NCBI RefSeq assembly: GCF_003589595.1
Contig: NW_020654422.1
Span: 5,348,647 to 5,412,646 of the forward strand
From: Hyposmocoma kahamanoa
Taxonomy: Eukaryota > Arthropoda > Insecta > Lepidoptera > Cosmopterigidae
Direction: 5' to 3'
DNA: 64,000 bases
Each line of letters opens with the position of its first letter. Positions within the stretch are counted from its first letter, which is position 1. The translations under genes were made by a program, and so were the position numbers. Positions 25,130 to 37,100 of this stretch are shown here, piece by piece. The notes below the pieces were generated by a model. The model ran no database searches. It saw only the letters and a program-made list of their open reading frames with translations, and was not told the origin of the DNA.

Positions 25130-28100
25130 CCGTGGAACCTATAAGTAGACCATAATGAGTTAAAAGCTCATACTGATATCAGATTACAGAGTTTGTTATA
25201 ATTTTCTTATGATAATTTATAACATAAGGTCTCATGTTACGTAAGAAAGAACTTAGCAGCAGTAGAGCTCCGTGTGAAAGAATTCGTCCAGGGTACTGCA
25301 TCCTTACCTATTTCTACCGCCAAATGTTAATGTTAGCATTACTGCGTTACGGTTCTGAAGGGTTAAGGGTGCTGGTGAAATTACAAACACATGGAATTTG
25401 TCAACTTATGTGTCCGAGTGACGGATACAGTGGCAGCTCTGAGTGGCACTGCAACTGTTATGGACAGGCGTGTAGCTTACCATCAGGCGCACGACTTGTT
25501 CGTTCCGTCACTTGTTATTATTAAATAAAAGAACTGCCTGCGAGTAACTGCTACCGGCCGCGGCTCACAGACTACATACAACTTAGGTAGCAGCTACTCG
25601 CGCTGAGTCGTCATATTCCATCAAACATAAATAAATAATCCGTCTTACATCTCTATATTAAAAAAATCACAAAGCATATGCGTCATATACATCTTTTTGA
25701 TGTAGCCTTAAATGCCGTAATGTTATGTCGCTTATCTTAGCATTTTTATTATTCATTTTTGCCCATCGCTTTTCACATTGCAACTGGCTGGATTGAACAC
25801 GTAAGTCACTTCTATAATAACAGGGCCCGCCACTTCGAAAATCGAAATTTGAATTCTATAAAGGGAGTTAATTTACCTAAAGTCATCAATTCGTAAAAAA
25901 TTGTCTTTTTTTTACCATTGACCTACCAACAAATGGACATCGGGTCTAATACAAAAACCACAAAAAAAATATCCGAGGTTAACCTATACAAACGTAGTGA
26001 CATGTAACGAAATATAAAAAACTAAAACATTTAATTTAAATTGTAACGTCATTGCAGTACTGCCTAAATTTGTTTACAACAATTTAAGGGCCCAAAAACA
26101 CCATATTCGGCTTCTACTGGAAACTTAACAAAATGCACCATATTTAGCTTCGACTGAAAATTACTTGAACACAAGAGTAATAGAGTAGCCTTTCTCGTAA
26201 ATATTAATTAATTTTTTTATATATATTATTATGTCGAATTTTGTACAAATTCACTTAAAGGTATAATAAAGAGTTGGGCAGATATATACATACAATTATT
26301 ACTACAAATGTGAAAATAAGCGGCGTGTACAATAAGAAATGTACCGATATTCTAACTAAACGTAAACTCAAATATCCGTAATTCCGATTTATAATAAAAC
26401 CGTTACGCTTTCGTGTAATTTTAATGCTTTTCACAAAGACAAAATTAGTTTTTATTTTGTAATCTTTCTAAAAAAATACATTTGACATTGAAATTGACAT
26501 GAAAAGTCGAGCTAACGTTATTTCGGGCAAATGTATTTTCTGACTTCTGATAGGTAATCCCATACCGTAAAACGAGTACAACAATATTTTGTTAGTTATT
26601 GCTAACGTTTAATAAAAAATCATTTTAAAAATAGGATTAAAATCAAAGCAACTCTACAGTTTCTTTGTTCTAAATATTTCAATCGCTTGTGGTTCGAACA
26701 ATTGAAAATGACCAAGAAGTTTATATAAGCGTCTTGAAACTGACGTAATGGGTCTCTTTCCGTCTTTTGCACATGCAATGAGTAGAAAAAGGACAGTTAG
26801 CTATTTCATATTTCGTGTGCTTTTGTAATTTATATTTACGATTCAGTTATATATAAATTAAATACTATAAAACTGTACAAAATAACACATTTAAATGACA
26901 ACTATGATAACACAATTTATTTGTTTATTGAAAATATGATACAAAATCCTGTTTTCACACTTTACTGCAGTCATGTTAAAAAGTTATTATTTGTACTGCA
27001 TATATTGGTACTGCATGATTGACAATCGCGCTGTCACTCGAACAAACAAAGACTATTGCGCGATTGACGCTCTGTATGCTATTTTAATGCCCTACATGTA
27101 CGGACACTTTAACGCGAACCCGACGTCCATTTATTGGTAGGTCAATGTTTTTTACTGTTTATTTTCTAAACATTCTAAAATATAGTTGTCCCGTGTTTGT
27201 TTTTATATTGCATAAGTATGTGAATACGTATGTACCTATAGATAATAATATTATTTTTTGAGACTATAATTTGTAGCAAATACTTAACAGAAAATAATAA
27301 TTTGTCGCCAAAATACTCAAATTTCAATAAATAAATAATACGCATATTCAAACATAATCAGTTCCGAGAAGTTCCGGGATTTGTAGAAGGGAATGTCAAC
27401 ATTATTCTTTAGCTTAGCTGAAATTACTCCCTCAATTCCTACACTGGCTATAAGATTAGTTGTTCGACTTATCATCGCACTAATGGTCATTGTCTTTTAT
27501 AAATATGTTATTGTACCAATGATATTGTATTTACTAATGCACTCTATGAGAACGGACTCTTTGTATGTTCCATGGGCGCCTTCGGACTCGACGCTTGTAG
27601 AACTGCAGTGGCGCAACTGTGGCGCCGCAACCGCATAACTACTAATTTACATACAATATTTAGAAGCGCACCTGCAACGCCACAGACGCGCCACTGCAGC
27701 GCTTCTACAAGCGTTTAATTTGAATTTGAAGCGTTTATTATGATAAGTTTTGCAAAATCTAACAACAGTTGTTTGTAATAGTTAAATCTGGTTTAGACTA
27801 GCTCAATAGTAAGTAATAACTACAATGCTTGATTACAAGTTCACCACTGCTTCGCACTCAGCATTATTCACTCGTGTAAACAGACATAAATGTTTCATGC
27901 AGAAATTTGAAGGAGCGGGCCATGTTAACAATGAAAGTCTATAAAATATCATAAATGAAATAATATTCTATTTATTATAGTTGAACGCAGTTTACATTTG
28001 CTAATTTTTTTTAGACGATGATGATGAATATGATGACATTGATGAATCCGTATCAAACCACGATCCAAATAATGCAACGAATATTGACTGTGAAATTGAT

Positions 28101-31100
28101 GGCTTTCACGACACGAATGCGACGGAATCGGATAATGAAACTGACGACATTGAAATGCATTGGACTAAAATGGACAATTCTTATATTAATGAGACGATTT
28201 TGAACGATCCTAAAAAAAATTGCACACCATTTGACATTTGTGAAATAATTGGCGTAAAATGGGATGACCGTGAAATAAATGTAACGGAAATTGACGATTG
28301 TGGGACGGACGGAACGACATCGAACGACAATGAAACGGATGAAACGCGAGCACATACAGCGTTAACAAAAAATTATTCCCCAAAACAAACTGAAAAAAGG
28401 AGTACTCTCTTTGACATGTCAGGTATAGTTAATTTTACTTTGAATTTGTGAAATAAATAAAATATCTTGATATTGATCGAATTATTAACGATGTTTATTT
28501 TATTTTTACTGCTAATGGGGAAACTCTTTGTAAGTATAATGTATATATGTGAAGTCGCATTATCGCGTACCGTTTATAAATAACGACACGACACTGATTT
28601 TTACAGATGCCGATTACGATTCGGATGCGTCAATGGCCCTGGAAATAGTTTCGGATTCGGAATCACCCAAAAAAGAAAACAATAAAAATATGTCGCAAAC
28701 CATAGGAAAGAAGAATGCACATACACCGAAAGCTCAGAAAAAAGAATCACCAGAGATAATCAGAGGTAAAGTGAAATATGTTTTAATCTAATGTTGATTG
28801 TAATTAATATTTCGATGTTTTACTACCGTGATTACCGAAATTACTCGACTAGTGTTTTATAATTTTATTAATACAAAAACCGAACACAAAGAAAAATTCC
28901 TTACATCTGACAGGATTCTAATTCTATTCTGCGTCTGTGCCAGTGGGTTTACTCGCGTTCCCATTAAAAGACGCATGGTGCGAATGAAGCTTCATATGCG
29001 ACATTGTTTTTAAATTTGAAAATAAATATATGTATATAAATAGTATTTGCCAAGCGAGTTCAGAGTAGATAAAGACTATAACCATTCAGCCATACGTTTA
29101 AGTAGAGCTTAATTAGCTGAGGGATTAAAAAGTCAGGCGGTAAAAGAAAATGGCAGAATACATTCCTGGAGTGCAACTTGTGAACATCTGGGGTCATATT
29201 CTAGAACTCTACTCAATGCTCAAATCAGGACTTGAGTATGGTTTGAAACACTCGAAATCATACTCAAGTCCCAGCCATTAGGGTCGTATTTCCAGTGCTT
29301 GTGTTGCCAGTGCAATCCTGACTTGAGCATTGAATAGAGTTCTAGAATACGACCCATAGATTTGTAAGTTTTGATAAACGGGGCTCAGGGTCTCAAACTA
29401 GGAAATTCCTTCCTTTCAAATAAATAAATAATTAAAAGTACCAAAGCAATGAAATTAACTCTGGGGCACTAAAAAAAACCCTGACCAGGACCAATTTAAA
29501 ATAGTTTTTCAAATTGATCCTGCGGGGAATCGAACCCGGAACCTCTTCCAAAGTTAACACTTTGTTAACAGAGTTACCTTATTTACCACAGAGTTACCTT
29601 ATTTTAAGAGTTGAAATGACGACAACTTTTTACAGATGGCGATTCTGACATAACTGTAGTGAAAATAAAACCAGACCCTGATGCACTTGAAGCTGGATCG
29701 TCAAAAGGAAAGGATGAAGGCGTGTCGCAATTACGAAGGCAACTCAAAACATACGCTTCGAAAAGTGAAAAGAACAAGATTGTTGTTGAAAAAATGATTA
29801 CCCGAAGCAAAAGCAGAGGTTCGTAACGAAAAGTAATACTTCTTTTTTATGGTACCAAGTGACGACACGAACAAGCGTGCGCCTGGTGTCAAGCGACACG
29901 CGTGGCGTGGCCATAGCAGTAGCAATGCAACTCCGAGCTTTAAATCGCAAAGATCTGAGGATAATATTAAACATAACTTGACTTTACCTTCTTAGTCAGC
30001 CTTGACCATGGAACCTGTAAAGAGCCCGAAAACGTTGGTTTATATGAAAGAACAAATACGCGCGATTCAGAAGTTAATAATAATGTACATTTGTTATAAT
30101 ACTTTTTTCTATGTATTTATTCAGTGTAGTAAGTAGCATTCAATTTCTTTATTTATTTATTTTTAGTGCCACCCCAAAAACCACCTATCCTCTCAGATTT
30201 TCAAAGGTTAGTTAGAAGAAATCCTTTATGGGATAAGCTTTGTTGTGCCTTTGTACGCAAAATAATATTTTCAATTATTATTTATACAAAGATCGAACAC
30301 TCAGAAAAAATTCCTTCGATCCGGCCGGATTCGAACCAACGTCTTCTAGCCTACCGTGGCAGACGCTGTACCAAGTAAGCCACGGAACGCACCAGCGGAC
30401 CTCACGAATTTTTCTATGTGCTTTCGTCGTGTCTTTGTGTTTAGAAAAAACAATTCTGAGTGTTCGATCTTTGTATTAATAATTATAACAAACTAGTGGA
30501 GTAATTTCACAAAAAATCATGGAATATCAATTCAATAAAAATTTAAAATACAGTGAATAGCGACATCTCTCGCCAGGACTCGTAGCTATAAAGCTGGGTG
30601 ATAAGTCTTTCATAGATTTCTCATAGATGGCGCTACGACTAAAAAGTCGTTGAAAAACCAAATACAAAGACACGACGCAAGCACATAGAAAATTTCATGA
30701 GGTCCGCTGGTTCGTTCCGTGGCATAGTTGGTATAGCGTCTGGCACGGTAAACTAGAAGACGTCGGTTCGAATCCAGCCGGACCAAAGGAATTTTTTTTG
30801 AGTGTTCGATCTTTGTATTAATATTATAACAAACTAGTGGAGTAATTTCACAAAAAATAATTGAATATCAATTCAATAAAAATTTTAAATATTTTCACTT
30901 CTTAATGAAAATTTGTAATTTACTTTGTGGTACAATAAAGTGTTTAAATAAATAATTAAATAATGTTATGTAATCAATTAATTGTGATATCATTCAAATT
31001 TTGAATAAAATTCACGTAATCGATGTTAATGATTATTGAAAGATTTTTTTAAGTAAACACTGTTGTTGTTTTTTTTTTTTGTTAAATGAGCTGAGCGCAA

Positions 31101-34100
31101 AGTTCTTAATTTTTTCTTCTTTTTTGGTCAATCTTTATTAATAAAAGTGGTAGTAAATTACTATGCTCCGCGAACCCAGTGAAAATTAAATCATGCAAAA
31201 TAGCTTCACTTCACAACCATTTTTATTAACATGGATTTCCGAAAAGTAATACCTGCATGTAGGTAATTTTCAGGTTAGTTTTCTTTACCTAATTTCAGTG
31301 ACAATTTTATTATTTCAGTTTTCGAGTATTACGAGGAAATATTAAACAATATTTCATTATACTACACTTGAATATTAAATAATCATTCGTGATAATATTC
31401 CAGAATATTCAAATACTAAAATTTGTCACCGAAATTAGGTAAAGAAAACTAAGCTGAACATTACCCATGTATAATTATTCAATCGTTATTAATCGTAATT
31501 AAATTTTTTCATCTGCTACTGCGAATTGCACTCAATCTGGTGAGTAAATATGTAATAAAAAAGTGCGTTATAATTAATTATATTGTTATGAAGAGTTTCA
31601 ACACCTGTGACTGTTTACAGACGATGAATATGAACCCAAAGGGACAATACAAATGGAAATAAAACCTGATCCGGAAACACTAAACGCTGAATCGACAAAG
31701 AAGAGACAGGATCAAAAGGAACGGAAACCACACGAACAAAAACATCAAGAAATCAATGTTGTCGAAAATAGGAATACTCGAAAAAATAAAGGTACCAGAA
31801 AATAATGCTATAGTAAGATTATTTACTCGCTATATATATTGCATCTGTGTTGATGACTCTGGCTTATTCCCTAGACTCGATTTGTGTTGTGTAAACTGTA
31901 TTAGTTAGTACTTAGCAAAACTAACACGTTTCGCGACATGCCGTACTACACTACCGTAGTACATTTAAAAAAAAATTTGAAGTGTCAAAGCTAGCGACTT
32001 ATTTTTTTTAAGCTACGACTCAATGAAACTTATTTTTTTTCTACACTCATAACGTTTATTGTTTGATTTGTGACTGCAATAAATAGCATGGTTATTTATG
32101 ATGACGTTAAAAAAAAATCACTCCAAAATTTGAAAATTTGTGATGACAGTACCTAAATATGTGGTCTAGGGTATCGATTTTCAACATTTTCAAAAAAATG
32201 CCTATTATCACTTAACTAAGTGACATAGTCACTTACATAAACAATATTTAAAAAGTAACTACAACATTTGAAAATGGAACTCTTTGGCTGTAGAATACAG
32301 TTTGTTTCATCTGTCACTTGCTTTTACATTGTGGCGTCATTTTAGAAATTGATTGTCTGCATCACCATGGATTTAACTCGTGGTAATTTTCATAGTATGA
32401 TTTTCTATGACTTTAAGTGTAATTTAACAGCTCAGCGGAGCTTCACTCTGCTTCAAACTGCTTTTGGCGATGAAGCGCCATGCAAGACGACTATTTATAG
32501 CTGGTTTGCAAAATTCAAACGCGGTCGTGTGAATCTCAGAGACGAATTTTGTGATGATCGCCCGTCCACTGCTGTGAACAACAAAAATATCGATGCTGTG
32601 GGCCGTTTGATCAAAACAGACAGGCATGTGATATACCATGAGATTTGGGCATTATTAGGCGTAGGCATGAGTCAAATACAATCCAACTACACAAACATTT
32701 GGGTATGAAAAAGCTGTGCTCTCGGTGGATCCCACACAATTTGACTGAAGCTCAAAAAACGGATCGCGTCACTTAGTGCAACGCCATGCTTACCAGATTC
32801 AATGAAGGGGCGTCAAATTTGAAGAGATTGTCACGGAGGAGTGGCATAAGTGTTTTCAAAATTGGTTCATTCGTATGAAAAAGTGCATTAACGCTAACGG
32901 AGAATATTTTGAAAAACGATAAATTCATTTCTGACCATTTATAGTATTTTTTTCTTATTCATTCTGGAAACTTATAGTGCGCCTCACGTATATCAAATCC
33001 ATCTCGAAATTCAGCTCGAATTATGTGCATAAGAAAATCGTTAATTTCTTGACTATTTTTAGATTTTTTTTACTAAAAAAATAAGTGCGCATTTGACCTC
33101 CGTCTTACCCGATGGAAAGTGACGATGAGGTTGACGATGGAGCATGCACATCTAAATAATACCTATTTAGAAAATATTAATATAAATATTATTAATAATA
33201 ATTTTTCTTTATGAGAATCCCAGGTTAAAAGGTTTCGGGTGAATGAGAAATATAGCTTTACCTCTACTTCATAGTAGAGATAAAGGTATATTTCTCAATA
33301 CATTTCTAGTAATCTCATGATTACGTGTTGAAGTCGCTATCGGCCGTTCGCTCCATCCGATCACTCGTGACTGTTACGCTATGTAAAATAAGCCATACGA
33401 ACATTTAACGCAGTCGCTAGCAATTCAACAGAATAAACTCATGATAGAAGTTTATGTGTTCTTCTGCTTATCGTATCGCGACCGTGGTGAAAGGATTTAC
33501 CAATTACCACATGAGCCAGACGTACAGGAAAGGGGTGGTATTACGTCGTGTAGAGAGGCTCCTTTCGTGTACCCCAGTTTTTACGTTTATATCATATACA
33601 CTTTCATTTATATATTAATTCATGCATAATTTTTTCATCCATCATGCTTGGACAATTATTGTTGTAAGTATTTTCTCCTTAAAGAATGTACAGTGTTACG
33701 CCATTATGATAATAAATGTGACACGACCACTTTTACAGATGACGATGACGATTCCGATGCGTCATTACAAATGGAAATAGTATCAGATCCGGAAATACAA
33801 GAAACTGAAACGTCAAAGGAAAAGACGGATGTACAAACAACAAAAACAAAAGAAAAGGAAAGCAAACATCCTAAAAATCAGGAGAACAAGAATCCAAAAA
33901 CTCAGGAGAGCAAGGAAGGTGTCTTACCTTTGAAGAACAAGGGTAACATGTTTAATAATTATTATTAAACTTTATTATTATAAAATGTATAGAAATATAA
34001 TATATTTTTTTGAAACAAAAATAACATCCAAATATAAATTAATTATGTGCTTTAGTATCATTTAAAGTAATATAAAAACAAATATTGTGGGTTACACCAC

Positions 34101-37100
34101 TATTGCGCTTATAACCTCAATTATGCTATTGACATTATTGTTCTTTAGTGCTATTAATAGTTTACTGATTAGGTATAAATTTAATACGTCGGTATAAGGG
34201 CATCTGTCAGATAAAATATTTATATTAAAAATGTTACTTCTCCCGGTGACCGCTCGGGGCACTGTACAATTTGGCATTTATTTGTGAAATAATTTACGCG
34301 ATCGGAAGCGATATCTGTAAGTCATGGTAGAGGCACAGAAAATAGTCACCACGCCAAAGTAATCAATCGAAATTTATCGTAACTGTTAAGGCATAAGGTT
34401 AATTGTGTTGAAATTAAATTTTCCGCTTTCGTAAACCTCGAATGACGAAATGGGGTTAATGAAATTCTAAAGATCTGATGAAGAAGAAAAGTAGTACAAA
34501 AATAGTTTAAAATTACGTGGAACTAATAGGAATAAATATGACATGTTAATGTTACAATTGTTCCACGTTGAACCGAGAACATGGAACTACTGGGAATAAA
34601 ATTAGGCTTTAGAAAATAGTACTGAGTATGCTTTTATAATCATATCATAAAATATACGATGTTTATTTCATTTGCCATTGCGAATGCAATAAATGGAAGT
34701 AAGTACTTTAATCTCGAATAATAATATATTCCACAGCTATAGTTATTAAGTAAATGAACATGCCTTTTTACAGATGACGGTTTCGATTCAGATTCGATTG
34801 TACAACCGGACTTAATGTCAGATTCGAAAACACAAACAGATTCTACGTCAAAGAAAGACAGTGACGAACAGACATCGCAAACAATAGCAAAGAAAAGGAA
34901 AGCACATATACCAAAAAATCAAGTAACATACGTAAAGAAAGTAAAACCTCCTGAAAGTCAAGACACTGAGAAAGATAAGAATAATGATAAAAACGAAAGC
35001 GATGTAAACAAAAAAAACGATGATAGGAAAGACTGTCATCGCAGAGATTCGTTTTACAAATGCACATGTGAAGGTAAGTTTCCAGTTGGACATTCCACCT
35101 CTTCAACTCACATTTAAATGTGAGCGTCTTTAATATCACAATATTTTCGCCCAACCCGATTGGCTGCCAATTGCGTGATACATCAGCCTATAAAAAACGT
35201 ATTATACATTCCATATAAAGTATACATTAATAGAAATATACAACAGAAATATTCAAAAGTTCTGCGGACTATATATGTAGCTCAATTGGTAGAGTGGTTG
35301 CCCTAGATTGTCAAAATAGAGACAAGTTCAAGTCCTGTCTGATCGAAGGATTTTTTCTGATCGGATCTTTGTATTAATAATTATAACCAACCAGTGGAGT
35401 TATTTCACAAAAATAAATGAAAATCATGGCAGTAAAACTTAATAATGTTTAATTAATATTACAAAGTACATTAATGTTCTGTTTATTTCATAGATATAGG
35501 AAAAAAGGGGAGATATGTAATGACGCTATGTAAGATCGGGTAACGATGTCGCCACTTTTTAGTTTGTGTGCAATTCAAACTTTCCGCTCTATTATCTACT
35601 ACCATAACTTAACTATTTTGATTGGTTAGGGCTTAAAACATGGACATAATTATACAAACAAGAACCAATCCACACCTCGAGTGAAATTGAGTTATGTATT
35701 TAGGTAGAACACCAGACGTGTCCTTTACCCGCTCACAAAAGACCCTGGCAAACTACCAAACCAAAACGGAGAAAATAAAAGTCCTTCAGGGTACCAACCC
35801 TAAATAAGTAACTTTTTAATAGCTAAAAAGAACCATGCTGCTTAACTTCATATAATGTATTTTTTATAATAAGCTAAATGGATCCATGTCACATGTACTG
35901 AAGTACTGTAGATCTTTTTAGCGTTTTCATTACGAAAACTAGAACACGGTTCTCGTTAACTAAATAAAAAGATATATAGTGTTTTCTATTTATTGCTATA
36001 TAATATAATAGTTTTCCTATATCATTCTCAATGCTACATATAACTCACGTTGTTTGTCTCAAATGACTTCCTTATTTATTTCTTCACACTGTTTTTACAA
36101 AAATCTAATTATCTCGAAAGTGACATTTTGTGGGTTGGTTCTAGTTTGCATATGTCCACATGAAAACGACGTAACACAATTTTAAATTTTATAAAATTAA
36201 ACTTTCAGTCCCTTGTGTAAGAGTTATATTGCAATATTTCAGTATTTTGTTCATCCTGGTTCAGCCATTCGCCATCAGGTGGCGTTTTAGTAAAAAATGC
36301 TACCAATATATAATAGCTGTTTTTTTTTAAATGCATTTGGTATGGAAAACACAAAGTCAGAAATGATAATAAGAAAACCAATCTTTCCATTTTCTTGCAG
36401 CTTCAATGCAATCTTCTTTTATTTGAAGTCATTGGAAAAAACCTAAAAATTAAAAATACTCTACGTTTAATCTACGAGTATAATGGAATTTAAATATCCA
36501 AATTATCTAAAAAAATAAATAAATAATACATATACATTTTTCATCAAGCAACAGCAACAAACAAATTGACATGACATTTAAACGGCTGTCCGAAATATGA
36601 GTTGTGTTAAAGTAACTCGAAATAAAATGTTAAGTAATAATCATTGATTTGCAAATAAATGGTAATAATAATAATTATAAAAAAAAACTTGAATGCTTTT
36701 CTTACAGGCTTTACTTACAAAAATCATAGAAATTCAAACATTTCAGTAAAAATTAATTGTCGATAAATGAACATAACTATATTTGAGTGTAGAAATTTCT
36801 ATGGAGACAAAAAGAAAACTTTGAATAATAATAGAAAGTTATCACACTGGTTTGTTTGTCATGTCACTGTAGCGACGTTTGAACGCGTGTCGCCTCGATA
36901 TGATCAATTTGATCATATGACGAATATGATACGATATATACACGAACCACGCCCTCATACCAAGTCTCTCCTTTTTTCCTATATTTATGGTTTATTTTCA
37001 AAGCTTATACTATAAAATCGACTAACCATTACGCTACGCGACTCAGATATTTTACGTGATAGTGTTTTTATCATTATATTTTTAACATAGCCGTTATTCT

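Larger units (their letters stand above)
23898..35073 (+). repeat. Ice2: Array of duplicated Ice2 exons (exons 8 to 14)
   Basis: Seven consecutive coding exons (23898..24029, 28015..28422, 28607..28765, 29636..29818, 31621..31791, 33739..33942, 34774..35073) all begin with the last two bases of a codon and end with the first base, so each can be skipped without a frameshift. Nearly all begin D-D/A/G. Type I exons (8, 11, 12) end in VTRSMSKS, ITRSKSR or NTRKNK; exons 11 and 12 carry IKPDPDALEA and IKPDPETLNA. Type II exons (10, 13, 14) carry DSDAS or DSDS and VSDSE/VSDPE near the start; exons 10 and 14 share SQTIGKKNAHTPK and SQTIAKKRKAHIPK. Exon 9 is longer, D/N/E/T-rich and less clearly related. 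The array encodes the linker, residues about 400..918. Common descent is inferred; the phases and motifs are seen. Confidence 0.8.
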
